64,000 nt of DNA from Micrasema longulum (taxonomy: Eukaryota > Arthropoda > Insecta > Trichoptera > Brachycentridae), in contig JAGVSM010001158.1 in the NCBI GenBank assembly GCA_022494885.1, positions 124,001-188,000 on the forward strand, written 5' to 3'. The notes below the pieces were generated by a model. It saw nothing but the letters and a program-made list of their open reading frames with translations, searched no databases and was not told where the DNA came from. Shown in pieces: positions 40,656 to 51,237 of the stretch. Every line of letters begins with the position of its first letter. The first letter of the stretch is position 1. The position numbers were made by a program, and so were the translations under genes.

Positions 40656-40771
40656 TTTTTAAATCATAACTAAGCGCACATCTTTTCAAGTAGCTGATAT
40701 TTTTTCTTTGTTTTATTTATAATAAATATATGCACCTCTCTAGATACTTAACAAAATTTATTTTTGGTCAG

Positions 40772-40800
40772 TATTTATTTTATTTTTTCAGGTAATTCAA
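40772..40800 (+). promoter_or_regulatory. Second juxtaposed acceptor/donor
   Basis: TATTTATTTTATTTTTTCAG, cut, GTAATTC: polypyrimidine tract and CAG ending at 40791, followed directly by a weaker donor. Same strand as the site at 25.31 kb. The donor half (GTAATT) is poorer than consensus, so this could be an ordinary acceptor-like sequence. Confidence 0.25.
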
Positions 40801-41619
40801 CAAATACAAACGAAATATAATGTTCGGCAAAGGTTTTAGATCAACTTCATCGTTTTAGATCATCTTCACAAAAATCAACAGATGAACAAACAAGGAAGTT
40901 CAATGCAATGGGAAATTTGTGGTATGTTTTTTTTAAATATATTGAATATATTGAAAAAATAAAAATACGTATGTAGTTTAAATAAAACTCAGACCGACCT
41001 TATTGTCGTCTTATGTGGCATCAGGTTAAACAATTCAGATTTTCTATATAAAACTTGACGTAAATTGTCAAGATCTAGACAAATGTAATGATAATCCATT
41101 ATGAAGATGGTAATGTACCATCAATTTTAAATATAAAAAATATAATAGGGTTTTTAGGAAGCCTTTAATTAAAGACAAAAATTCATCATTTGGTTCCGTG
41201 TTCTGGCAATTACATGGTACTTTCTTGCCGCAAAGCAATGCTACCACGATATAACAAACTACATTTTAACTTTTGATAAGTTACACGTTTATTGACGAAT
41301 TTTTCATGTCACGAGCGGCCTTCGCTTTTCAAATGCACGGTCTGCCGCGGTTTTGCCGTACTCGAATTTTGACGTACCGAAAAATATTATTTGGACCTGT
41401 GCTTAATAACATGCTACTTACATTAATATATCCCCCCTGATCCCAATAGTTTAGATCAATTTTAAGATATTTAATTGCAAAAAAATCCACTTTTTGAAAT
41501 ATTAACCTTGTATATTATAAGCAAGGTAAATAATAAAACAAATCTCATATAAAGAATATTAAAAAAATAGCATGCTGCTTAAATAAGGCGGGATGAAATA
41601 AAAACGTTTCAATGTACAT
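40801..41619. other. No firm feature
   Basis: Around 40860-40890 the words CTTCACAAAAATCAACAGAT faintly resemble LINE-A. 41200-41400 is GC-richer and repeat-free. Confidence 0.25.
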
Positions 41620-41820
41620 AAATGCCTAGTTTTTAAAACTGTCTGAATGTTTTGTTAATTATCTGTTAATTAAGTAAGTCTTCTTTGTTTATTCTCAAAT
41701 GTAAAAACATTTCCAAAAAGTATATTGTTAAGTGTCCTCAGTACGGGTAACTCTGTGAAATTATATCATTTTATCGATTATAGTTTGTAAGAGTGAAATA
41801 TGAATGAATAAATAAAATTT
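41620..41820 (+). mobile_element. LINE 3' trailer (same family as 21.15-21.35 kb)
   Basis: TAAGTAAGTCTTCTTTGTTT, ATTCTCAAATGTAAAAACAT, AAGTATATTGTTAAGTGTCC, CAGTACGGGTAACTCTGTGA, ending GAATGAATAAATAAAATTTT. It reverse-complements the trailer of the minus-strand LINE at 21.13-22.09 kb. Confidence 0.65.
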
Positions 41821-42556
41821 TAAAAAATAAGCATCTAAGTACTTATTTTCGTGAGAAAAGTATCCGTAGCATTTAAAATAGAAATGTTTATTTGATACTC
41901 GAATAGCTCGCTGCAAAACCGTTTCTTATATTCCCGAACTCGGGAAACTGAATTATAAAACATTCTGTTATATTTTCAGTTAGTTCCCTCCGTCTAAGTA
42001 GCACTTCTGTAATAGGATCATAATGTTGCAGCGCCGTTGTTCGTTGCAGCGGTAATGGCTCGAAATACCGTCAAATTATTACGGTTTGTAAATCATTCCA
42101 TAAACAGAGAAAACTAAGAGCCTGAAAATTCCTAGACGGGCATTCGTAAGGGTGGTCGTAAATATTTTTGCAAGAAAACTCTCGTCTTCCGCCATTGCCA
42201 ATTATATCTAATGCCCTACGATCATAATTTCTAATGTAAACTTAACTGTTCAGAGCCAATATTCTGTCGCAATTTCGTTTCGTAAGTTCGTTTGTTCCTC
42301 ATGCATCCATATCATTCTAACGCAAGAGCGTAGGTATTTTTTCGTTACACATTTACGAATCGATTGAAATAATTTATTATTAAGTAAACAAACACTCAAT
42401 TGGCACATTCAGAAGTTGAAGGTAAATCATCACTTATTCAATTAAAAGCTTACCAGTGTATCGCAAGTCGTGGCGTATGAAGTAAAAGAATACCGAAAGT
42501 ACAATTGCCTCCCGTTTTTTACGTTTCACTCTCGATACTACAAATGTATACTATAA
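41821..42556. other. Unique-looking sequence
   Basis: Includes a GC-richer stretch (CAGCGCCGTTGTTCGTTGCA near 42030) and one copy of the short dispersed repeat (42265-42330; CGCAATTTCGTTTCGTAAGT). No gene found. Confidence 0.3.
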
Positions 42557-43141
42557 ATGAACGTAGTTGTGCAGAAAGCAGCCAGTCCACAATTTGAAAC
42601 AAATAAGATATGGGGTTTACCGATTTCAGGAAGGTCAAATCTATGTTCTGCTTACAGCAGCCAGGCCACTTTCATACAAAAACTGTTATAATCACCTGCC
42701 GATCTGTCATTAAAATATTTTTTTTATTAATGTTAATTTTTTTCCATTTTTAGAATTGTTTAATTTCTTATTCATTTTATTATTTTGTTTTGCATTTTTT
42801 GTTTCTTTTTTATAATATTTTGTAAACTTGCCAAATACAAGAGCCAGATTTTTTTTGTCAAGCTCAACCTTAAGTGTTCTTTTTTTTTTAATGTATGTAT
42901 TGTTTTTTTTTTTTGTGCTAATAAAGCTTATTTTAAAAATATTTATTTATCTGGTCATACAAACGATTGAATTCTTTTTTGTATTATAAAAAAAACTAAT
43001 GCATGCATTATTTATCATTTGCCAAAGTAAAAAACATTCCAACTGCTGTGCGGATTTGATTGTTCACTCTTTTCACAAAGGTGCTATTATCTCGGTTTCA
43101 CTTTTCTATGGCTGGCTGCTTTCTGCATAACTACGTTCAAA
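42557..43141 (+). mobile_element. MITE-B, complete copy with insert
   Basis: Terminal inverted repeats: TGAACGTAGTTGTGCAGAAA, GCAGCCA at 42557 and, reversed, TGAACGTAGTTATGCAGAAA, GCAGCCA ending 43141. Inner ends match the second copy at 45623-46056 in reverse orientation. The middle 42720-42955 is a T-rich insert ending GCTAATAAAGCTTATTTTAA, which looks like a retroposon 3' end; copy 2 lacks it. No transposase. Confidence 0.75.
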
Positions 43142-43224
43142 TGTTTCCATACTAAAAACGTATATTTGGAAGATGCAATTGCATCATTTATAATGTAATA
43201 AATGTAAGCAATAGACACCATAAT

Positions 43225-43400
43225 CTTGTAAAATATTTTAACTGTTTGTGTTTTCTTAACTTTTTTATTTATTTGTTTTTATTTTTATCATTTTTTATTT
43301 ATTATTATTGTATTTTTTTTGTTTTTGGTCAGGCTGTGAGGCTTGTGGCAATTAGTCCACCATTTAACCATTTTTTATATTTTTGTATTTATTATATTGT
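43225..43400 (+). mobile_element. LINE-type 3' trailer
   Basis: TTTGTGTTTTCTTAACTTTT, then GCTTGTGGCAATTAGTCCAC. Parallels 63225-63380 (GTGTTTTTCTAAACTTTTTA, AAGTGGCAATAAGTCCGCTA), including the ~100-base T/A-rich spacer. The same general family as 18.66 and 57.45 kb. Confidence 0.45.
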
Positions 43401-43854
43401 ATGCTCATTAATTTATTATGGTTAGTAATGATTTATTATAAGTATTATTATAATTATTTACCAACGTAAGAGACAATTTTACTTGTGGCGCAGATCAGCT
43501 TATATCACTCCCACAGAATGCCAGTTGCTCTCGGAGTTCAGCTAAGGGTAGTCGTATATATTTATAATATTGTTGCTTTACACACATTGAATTAGTTAAG
43601 GTGTCCTCCTCACAAAGGAAATCTGTTCTAAGGAGGACTGTACAGTTTTCAAAATTTAATTTTACATGTTTCACACGTTATTTTTTTTTTATTGTTTGTT
43701 TTGTTGAATTTTGTACGGCAGTGTCGGTTTCAAAATACAAATAAACCTTTTAATTTATCTAATCCATCTAGTATTTTTTTTTAATAATTTAAATATTTGC
43801 GTACTTATAATTAACAATTTGTCATTCTCATTGGCCATTATCAACGGTTTGTAA
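43401..43854. other. Possible further LINE trailers
   Basis: GGAGTTCAGCTAAGGGTAGT at 43537 and AAGGTGTCCTCCTCACAAAG at 43598 resemble hairpin-bearing LINE trailers, but no second copy is clear enough to assign them. Confidence 0.25.
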
Positions 43855-43930
43855 CTAATAATGTTTTGAGCATGTCCAAATGTTTGTAGACAGGCTGAAA
43901 GTTATCCTTAGGGAGTTAATAAGATTTAAA
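43855..43930 (-). mobile_element. LINE-A internal fragment
   Basis: Plus-strand text AATGTTTTGAGCATGTCCAA, ATGTTTGTAGACAGGCTG is the reverse of the LINE-A internal piece (CTGCAAACATTTGG, ACATACTCAAAACATT). Confidence 0.55.
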
Positions 43931-44127
43931 TTCTAGAAACTTTAACATTGTTGATCAAACTAATTGGTATAAGAAGGTGTAAACAAAATGGAACTATGTA
44001 TGACATATTAAGCAAACAAAGACAATATATATAATGCTAACTAGTGTCAGAAAAACGGTGCTATATGAATCATCCATTTGTAACAATAATAATAATTAGT
44101 CATATAAAAATTGGAAAATTGTTTTCA

Positions 44128-44385
44128 TGGGTTGCCTAGTAGGTGGAATGGTTTGGCCGGATGAATCTCACCCACGTAATAAGGTTTCAGCTCTTTTACT
44201 TCACAAAAGTCAACATATGGAAGAGTTGAGGTAGTGTGTATGTTTAAACAAAGGCATTATGATGAATGTCACATAGTGTGTAAAGTGGCCACTTAAACCA
44301 GCTGGTGACTGGTCATAAGACCTGTAAATGCCTAGACTTCTGTATCCCTTCTAAAAATGTTCCCTCTCGGTTGCAACATTTCTTT
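44128..44385 (+). mobile_element. LINE-A 3' end
   Basis: GGTTGCCTAGTAGGTGGAAT, GGTTTGGCCGGATGAATCTC, TTTTACTTCACAAAAGTCAA, AGTGTGTAAAGTGGCCACTT, GTAAATGCCTAGACTTCTGT. The full set of 3' landmarks in order and plus sense. Confidence 0.7.
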
Positions 44386-45204
44386 AGTTGTACCCCTAAC
44401 TGACTATTAAAAATTGGAACTTGGACCACTGATCGATAATACCTCAATACTTGCCACGGAACCGCAACCTGGTCTAACATAAAAAATTCCTAAGTCAATG
44501 CTTCAAATATGAATTTTATAAAATTAAAGTGTATTTTTTATTGCGATTTTTTAATTATTTATTCAATAATTTTCACGTATAAAATCATATCTAGGCAAAT
44601 TAGTCTGTGATGCCTCACAAGTTTGATTCATTGAATTATTTCGTTGGATTAAAAAACTGTTTTCGACGTCAAACTAATAAAACGTACTTGTAAAATTTAT
44701 CAATCAAAAGATCAATATGTTGTGGTGAAAACGTTATTCCGTGCGAAATTTAAATTTTCAGCATAAACCGATATAACCACTCCCCACGAACATTATTAAA
44801 GTTTAATCCGAATATTTCCGAAGCTCATAGTTCACCGCGTCATCTCATTTTGAAACATTGATTTCATATTAGTTTACACTTGATATACCGCGACAGATAT
44901 CGTTCAGCAAGCTATAATAATTATTTTACCCATAATTACATTAATAACTCACGCCATTACGCCCGCATGAAATTGTACGCCACTTACCATGTAAAATGCA
45001 GGCTCTCAGCGCTTTTATATGAGAGCTTTGCCTTTAGCTGCAAACTTGGAAAATGAATCAAACGGTTAGGTTCTCACTTACCTAATTTCATTTCAAGTTT
45101 AACTATTCCAAACTTTAGGTACGCTAATGCACATAAATCAGGTGGATATAAAGACGTCCATTTTATATGAGTAGAGTTGAATATAATATTTTTTTAATTT
45201 GTGC
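44386..45204. other. Unique-looking sequence
   Basis: About 0.8 kb without a repeat match, more mixed in composition at 44700-45060. No open frame or RNA feature. Confidence 0.3.
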
Positions 45205-45615
45205 AAATGCTTGTCGACAGGAACTGGATTTCATCCCCTAGAGAGTTTTCATTGAACAATTTTGATAGGAAAATATGAAAGGTTTTTGGGTTTTGTTGGC
45301 CTCATGGTGAAGTGGTCAATGCGATTGTCTACCATGCAAGAAGTCTCGGGTTCGATTCCCGACATGGTTGACAGTTCCTAGACTGGCACCAGAAGTGTAA
45401 GACTGATAATTTTACCTTCATGCTTAAAAAAAAAATCAAAATACGCTGCAATTGGTCTACCAATACATTGCCCTATGCACCATGAGGTGCGGAAAAGGAA
45501 TGATGACGACGAATATGAGGTTCTAGGCATTTACAGGGCATAGGAAATGTCATTAGATGGTTTAAGTGGACACTTTTCACACTATGCAGTACTTACCACT
45601 CGCTTTATGTATGAA
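45205..45615 (-). mobile_element. LINE-A copy split by a SINE2
   Basis: 45205-45290 and 45520-45615 are minus-sense LINE-A (GCAAATGCTTGTCGACAGGA; GTTCTAGGCATTTACAGGGC, AGTGGACACTTTTCACACTA). The SINE2 at 45295-45515 lies between. AATATGA occurs on both sides (about 45272 and 45518), as expected for a short target duplication. Confidence 0.65.
45295..45515 (+). mobile_element. SINE2, full-length, nested in LINE-A
   Basis: Head GGCCTCATGGTGAAGTGGTC, B-box CTCGGGTTCGATTCCCGACA, body CCTAGACTGGCACCAGAAGT, AAGACTGATAATTTTACCTT, tail CCCTATGCACCATGAGGTGC, GGAAAAGGAATGATGACGAC. The best SINE2 copy in the window. Confidence 0.85.
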
Positions 45616-45622
45616 CATCATC

Positions 45623-46056
45623 TGAACGTAGTTATGCAGAAAACAGACAGCCATAGAAAAGTGAAACCGAGATAATAGCAACTTTGTGAAAAGAGCGAAC
45701 AATCAAATCTACACAACAGTTGCAATGTTTTTGACTTTGACAAATAATAAACAATGAATACCTGAGTCCTTTTCTATTATAAACAACCATCTTATTATGT
45801 ATTTGACCAATTTCAATGATTTTTCAAGTACCGTCAGATTTCACTTGTGCTGTGTGTGTTTTCTGCAAATTGACGAATGCCATTTTTGTGATCAAAACAT
45901 TTTTTTAGAAGGTAATTATTACCGGTTTTTGTACAAAAGCGGTCTGGCTGTTTTTAGCAGAACATGGAATTGAACTTACTGCACCCAATAACACCAATAT
46001 CTCATTTTTTCAAAATTGTGGACTAGCTGCTTTCTGCATAACTACATACATTTTGC
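45623..46056 (-). mobile_element. MITE-B, second complete copy
   Basis: Terminal inverted repeats CTGAACGTAGTTATGCAGAA (45622) and, reversed, ATGTAGTTATGCAGAAAGCA (46056). Left inner sequence GAAACCGAGATAATAGCAAC and right inner CAAAATTGTGGACTAGCTGC mirror the copy at 42557-43141. It lacks the T-rich insert, so ~430 bp is nearer the native length. Confidence 0.75.
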
Positions 46057-46186
46057 CTTAAATTTTTCTACTTGTTATTAAATACTTATTTTATAAATAT
46101 TACAAAAATACTGTATGTAATTTATTTATTGTGTATGCAGACAATTTGAAGAATTCCATATTAAATTCTGTAATGTGTGCAAAATA

Positions 46187-46290
46187 AAACACGTTTATTG
46201 GATTTTAATCCTACTTTATTTTTTAAAATATACAAGAGGGTATATTGTGACGTTAAATCAAGTACAACGAAAATCCAATAAACGTGATTT
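46187..46290. repeat. Short inverted repeat
   Basis: CACGTTTATTGGATTTT (46190) is reverse-complemented by AAAATCCAATAAACGTG (46269): 17 perfect bases around a ~62-base loop. The 61-codon frame across it is not convincing. Confidence 0.5.
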
Positions 46291-46904
46291 ATTTTGGATT
46301 CATTATCAAACTGTTTATAATTGTTGGTTTAAAGATTTAAAAAAAATAGTGTTAATGTAAAAATTATACATAACATAAAATAACTAATCATACACAACTT
46401 TTAATTTTACTAAAAATGCAAATGTAATACATATTATTAAAAATAAATCTATACAGGGAACATTTATTATGTGCCTTCATACTGAACTGCACATTACCTG
46501 CCTACTATAGGCTGCGGATTCAAGGCGCAACATCATAACTTGAATTTTTTTGGTAGATTTCATTTTTAAAGGAAGTCAAAGATATGTTATTAATATCAAT
46601 ACAATTTATTTGATGGTTACACATATTGCAAGTTCTGTTTACAAATGAATTTTGAAAATGTCAATGGAACATTTAGAAATTTTAAATAGAGATTGATTTC
46701 TGGTCTGCGTTACTGGGCCTCTAAAATTTATAAGTGATAGAATCTTAGGGCAATTTATCATGTTATTTAAAATTTTATGCATAAAATTTGTACAGTAATG
46801 AACAATTTTTAATTCACAGAATCATAATATTACAAAATTTTGTATATGTAGGTGATTCACTTTTTATCGATACTCGATCAACGTAAATAACATTTATTTA
46901 ATGA
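46291..46904. other. No recognisable feature
   Basis: AT-rich; nothing supported. Confidence 0.3.
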
Positions 46905-46955
46905 AATAAATAAAACACCTTTGTTTATTACCCCTATTTTTTTATTATTTTTTTC

Positions 46956-46997
46956 CACCGACCGGTTTCAAAGCAAACAGGCTTCTTCGTCAAGGCG
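46956..46997 (-). ncRNA. Hammerhead-like motif, TTGACGA variant, 4-bp stem I
   Basis: CGCC, TTGACGA, hairpin region AGAAGCCTGTTTGCTTT, GAAA, ACCGGT, C, GGTG. Stem I CGCC/GGTG pairs all four positions with one wobble. The only departure from the hammerhead core is T for C3. Confidence 0.55.
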
Positions 46998-47149
46998 TAC
47001 GTAACTAATAAATTGATTCCTATTTTATTTTTATCATTTTAACTAAATACTTCACGTGGACCCAATAATTCTTCTCTTTTTTTTAGTCTTTTCTTAAAGT
47101 CTTTTTTCCCTTACAATGGTGGTAATTTGATATCAATATTTTCGAAGAT

Positions 47150-47480
47150 AGACAAGAGAGGACTAAAAGAAATATTTTTTATTTGGTAATTAATTTTTTT
47201 TTTCTTATTATAATTCGCTTTTTTAATTTCTAAGATTTCTAAGTTGACTTATTTTAATATTTTATTTTCAACTTGTAGTACTTTTTATCCAGTGTCTTTA
47301 TTAAGGTTATGAATATTTTCTATCAGATGATTTGCGAATTCAGAAAAACTATTATTATTTAAGCATCTTAAGTGTTCTTTTATTCTAATATTAAAGTTTC
47401 TTTTAGTTTTTCCAATGTGATTGAATCGCAATTATTACAATTTAATTGGTCTTTGCGATTTTTTAACAATGTTCCTATAT
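47150..47480 (-). pseudogene. GIY-YIG endonuclease domain of a Penelope-like element
   Basis: Minus strand: LLKNRKDQLNCNNCDS, frameshift, NHIGKTKRNFNIRIKEHLRC, LNNNSFSEFANHLIENIHNL, NKDTG, stop, KVLQVENKILK, stop, NLEILEIKKANYNK. The family pattern is C--C---YIG-T-R----R--EH------S--A-HL----H. Visible here are the Cys pair (CNNC), HIGKTKR with the catalytic-type Arg, KEH, the S-FA-HL block and, after two stops, a helix-like KVLQVENKILK where the catalytic Glu belongs. Dead: one frameshift and two stops. Confidence 0.8.
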
Positions 47481-48354
47481 TATAAGTATTTAATGTTTGA
47501 TGGTAGGGAATAAGATAATTGTTTTAATTAGATAAATTATTTAATTAATTGAATTTTTAAATTGGTACCCATTGTGAGTAAATTTGTCAACTAATTAAAC
47601 TGGTTTGTTTTGCAAAAATGAAAAACCAAACGTCACGCGTCGTTGACATCAAAGGTCCTATACAATTTTTAGTCTTATAAATAAAATCGTATACCTATAA
47701 ATTAATGAATAATAACGAAATATCAAAAGTACTTAGAAAACATAACGTTCGTATTTGTATAACTTATAAAGGTACATTGATATAGGTACTAGATACCACG
47801 TTCTTGTAGAGTGGTGCTACTGATTAAACCCGCAGACTTGTCGAGGAGTGAGGTTAGGATAACAATAGACTTGAGTGATATGGAATATCTCAATACACGC
47901 GTGACTAACCCTTAGATCTACAAGATGCTGCCAGAATGTAATGAATCTTCAGTAATTTCCATACAGATAATGCCTATTTTCATTCAAAATACAAACTCCC
48001 ACTGCAGTATGTACATATTTAGTGAATAGGATTAACCTCCAGCGACGCTGGGTACACATAATATGTTGACTTCAGGTTTTTTTCTCAACACAGTAAATTA
48101 GTTTTATTACACAGGAAATACTTTTAATCAACTCTCTAGTATATTTTTTGACTTCAAAAGCAGCACAACATTTTTGGCAGATTTCAATGGTTATTTTTCC
48201 GTTAAAAATCCTCGAGTATGAATTACTCAAAATGGCGTCCAGTTATGCAAGTGTTTTGTGTTCAATATTAATGTTTTTTCAAAGAAATTATTTAAATGGA
48301 AAGTTATTTGAGTAGATTAACAAATGAAAAATTAAATTTTACATTTGAAGATCT
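47481..48354. other. No recognisable feature
   Basis: AT-rich, less so near 47770-48050. No repeat match or frame. Confidence 0.3.
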
Positions 48355-48790
48355 TCTTTTTCTTCTTCTTGCGATGCCATATCAGGTCCCCATGACGTTG
48401 ACGATCACTACAGCGAAAGCATCTCGGTCCTACGATACTCCGAGGACAGGATAACTGCTTGTTGGATGTACTCACCAAAGTGATTCCTTGGAAAAGATGA
48501 CCAGAGTGGTTTCCCGTTGCCTTCTCTGTTGGATTTTTCTGTCGGGGTTACCTTCCCTTAGCTGGTTGGTTCTGGTTGGTTCTTTGGAGGCGCCAGAAAC
48601 TCGCCTTTCATCCTCTCGTTATCTGCTGTGATCACACCGTTCTGAGTGTGATCTCATCGCCTGGGGTTCGCGACGTGGACGCTAACGAGTTGGACTAGTC
48701 AGTAGTGTTGCCAGTGGAATGTAACTGGTCGTTCGCAGTATTTAATAGAATCACACCCTCCAGCAAGATGACTCACTGCGACCCTACCGA
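48355..48790 (-). mobile_element. GC-rich retroposon end with (GAA)n-type tail
   Basis: Minus strand: CGTCGCGTCGGTAGGGTCGC, then GAGAGGATGAAAGGCGAGTT, GGAAGGTAACCCCGACAGAA, AGAAGGCAACGGGAAACCAC, TGGGGACCTGATATGGCATC, then GAAGAAGAAAAAGAAGATC. The AAGGCAACGGGAAACCAC block and the tail are like the 3' ends of RTE-associated insect SINE/LINEs. Strikingly GC-rich beside its flanks, so probably a younger insertion. Single copy here. Confidence 0.5.
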
Positions 48791-48839
48791 CGCGACGGTT
48801 TAAACCCCTTACTATACGGTTATTCATTAATATATATAT

Positions 48840-48970
48840 ATTGTTGTTAAATAACTTTGTTGTTAACCGCAGCTATTTTTTTCTACCGACCAGTTTCAAA
48901 GCTACACAAGCTTCTTTATCAAGGTACAATAAACTAATGAATCTAATCCTATTTTATTTCAACAGAGTTT
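48840..48970 (-). mobile_element. Penelope-like 3' end
   Basis: GTTAAATAACTTTGTTGTTA flank and the hammerhead-like motif, then GTACAATAAACTAATGAATC, which matches ACGTAACTAATAAATTGATT in the endonuclease-bearing copy. Confidence 0.5.
48883..48926 (-). ncRNA. Hammerhead-like motif, decayed
   Basis: ACC, TTGATAA (expected CTGANGA), hairpin GAAGCTTGTGTAGCTTT, GAAA, ACTGGT, C, GGTAG. Stem I ACC/GGT intact. Core G8 is changed to A, so probably inactive. Confidence 0.4.
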
Positions 48971-49610
48971 ATTAAATATTATATCGAAGCATATGGCGCT
49001 AAAAAGTCGAGTCTTTTTTTCATGTTGTTCTTTTAAAGGTGGGAGGATGGGTGAAAAAGCAGTTCATAATTAGAAAAAAATAATAAATAACAAAATACAC
49101 AGTATTTCCTCTAGTCCACTCCTGTCTTGTTTAAGATCTAACTCACCTCACTTAACACCTGCCTTTTACTCCTTATCACTCTCATTGAAAAATACAAGAT
49201 GTTTTACAGGAGTGTACTAGCGCTTAAATTTTTAACTCAATGCTCGCGTGGGCGGCAATAGGACAATAGGAGGGCAAATTAGTGTACGATGTTTCATTGA
49301 TTTGGGTAATTTTTTGAAATAAAAATATGTTAATCATAAAACGTGTTTTTATTCAAACGTAAAAATCACAACAGAAAGTTTTATGATAGAAAAAAATTAA
49401 GCATAACCTCCAATTCTAGGAACACGATATGACAACGTTATTTTTGCATTTATGAGAGATCAACAAAAAAAAAACTTCGAAATCATTTGTTTACATGTTA
49501 CGACCTGATGATACGGCTATACATCTGTAACCTTATCTTTATCACGTTAATTTATCATTGTTGACTGTGTGTTTCTGTAAAATAAAAAAATGTATTATTG
49601 TTTTTCAAAA
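48971..49610. other. No recognisable feature
   Basis: Unique-looking; nothing supported. Confidence 0.3.
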
Positions 49611-49777
49611 AATAAATATTTGCCCAAATATTTCATTTTTACGTCCATTTTCAACGAGTCGTAAATAATCCACCATTAAAAAATGGGAATCGAGTTGGGG
49701 TAGAGTGGGATTCGAACCACGGACATTTGAGCCATGAATCCGAGACACTAGCCACGGGACTACAACCCAATTCAATA
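49611..49777 (-). mobile_element. SINE1 copy
   Basis: Minus strand: GTTGTAGTCCCGTGGCTAGT, GTGGTTCGAATCCCACTCTA, CCCCAACTCGATTCCCATTT, GAAAATGGACGTAAAAATGA, AAATATTTGGGCAAATATTT. Complete head and body. Confidence 0.8.
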
Positions 49778-50754
49778 AATTATTATAATTTAGTCAGCTT
49801 TTGAAGAGTGTCTTTTCTATTTTACCTAATTATTAATGAGAACATGATAAATTACTGTATTAAACAACACATTATTATTTATCAATTAATTAAATTACAT
49901 TAATAAAATATACTTACCCTACAAAAAATAAACAGTATATAAATAAACACTTCAAAAAAACAGTATATAAAAAAAGAAAGTAATAAACAGTATATAAATA
50001 AAAAAAGACATGAGAAGTTCATATGAACAAATTATAACACTATGGTTTCATGCAATGAACACTATAACATATTGAGCAAAAAGTTCATCAAATTCAAAGG
50101 CATTGAAAATCTAAAAGTTGGAAAAATGTTTTTAATTTAATAGATACGTAGTTTAATTTTTAACCGTGGGTACATTGAACAACAAAGAATATACAAAATA
50201 TTGTTACACCGAGTTAAAGAGAAAAAATGATTATTTAAAAAAAATATGTGCAAGAAAAGTTTTACTTATACGTATAATTGAACAGAGAAAAATGCGCTGT
50301 TTATTTTGTTCATACAAAATAACAGAACAAAGAAAGTAAAATCTAAGCCCAATTTAATTAAAACAATAATATTTCCATGTTAATTACCGAATAACATCTG
50401 TCCCTACATTTGAATTCCCTCGCACATTTTTTATGTATTAAATTAATTCTGTAAATTATTTCAACATGAATTTAACGCTTTCAGCTGTTTGGAAATGTTT
50501 TTTCGTAATGTAGAAATTATTTGGGGGCTTGTTTGAATAAAATCTTTCATATTATTAATAAGGGATTTCGTGTAATTATGTTTAAATTGTGGTTATGTTT
50601 CTCAAAAATCAGAGCGCTTTTTTTTCATCCTGTCGGCGTCGTTAGCAAACTAAATTATCTTTGTAAGAAAAATACACCTAAGAGATTAAATCTATTTCTT
50701 AATGTTTTTGATAAAATTATTGGTATCTTGGTAAAGTTTTACTTTGTTTAATTT
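49778..50754. other. No recognisable feature
   Basis: AT-rich. Local triplication of CAGTATATAAATAAA-like words at 49930-50005. No gene. Confidence 0.3.
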
Positions 50755-50799
50755 GACCAACGAGCGCTTTCACCTAAGTGGGCATCTTCAGGACTTAGC
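50755..50799 (-). ncRNA. Hammerhead-like ribozyme motif (AGCGCT type), intact core
   Basis: CTAAGTC, CTGAAGA (50791-50785), hairpin GCCCACTTAGGT, GAAA, palindrome AGCGCT, C, GTTGGTC. Core intact. Stem I as C-G plus CTAA/TTGG around a two-base bulge. The best of the AGCGCT group. Confidence 0.55.
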
Positions 50800-51190
50800 A
50801 ATATTCTTTAGTAAATACTTTAATATTTTATTTTATCAACATAAACGGCAAATCTGCCTTTTACTAACATTTATAATATTAACATATTTTGCATGATATT
50901 TTTTTTTAAAAACATAAATTTCCATATACTCAGATTTAAAAAAAAATTAACCTAAAACTTATGCAGCATATTCAGTAGAAAGTTTAAATAATTTAACATT
51001 CTACAGTAAAACAACAAGAAAATCATAATTACGGTTTCACACAGCTAGGCAAAGTGAACAAAAACTGTGTATATATATATATTATGAAATGCATGAATAA
51101 ATAAATATAATTACCATTCACCATCTTTGAAAAAGTTCAAAAGGTTTGTCCTATAGGAACAATACCCTACACTAAATATATCAGATACGT
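50755..51190 (-). mobile_element. R38 copy with Penelope-like hammerhead at its end
   Basis: 50815-51190 is the reverse complement of R38 (38140-38565) through most of its length. Immediately beyond its 3' end (50755-50799) lies the AGCGCT-type hammerhead-like motif in the same orientation. At 38.5 kb the same R38 end has no such motif, so this is either a chance junction or evidence that R38 is part of a Penelope-like element. Confidence 0.55.
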
Positions 51191-51237
51191 GGGAATAACT
51201 ATTATGTTTGATATAAAGACAACAGAAATGAAGAACA

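Larger units (their letters stand above)
46905..47480 (-). mobile_element. Penelope-like element, 5'-truncated, with endonuclease and ribozyme-like end
   Basis: Minus orientation. A GIY-YIG-type endonuclease frame (47480 to about 47150) is followed by ~150 bases of trailer and the hammerhead-like motif at 46956-46997. It ends in TTTATTTATTTCATTAAA-like sequence. This layout (endonuclease, short gap, ribozyme in the terminal repeat) is the known 3' architecture of Penelope-like elements and anchors the solo motifs elsewhere. Confidence 0.8.
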
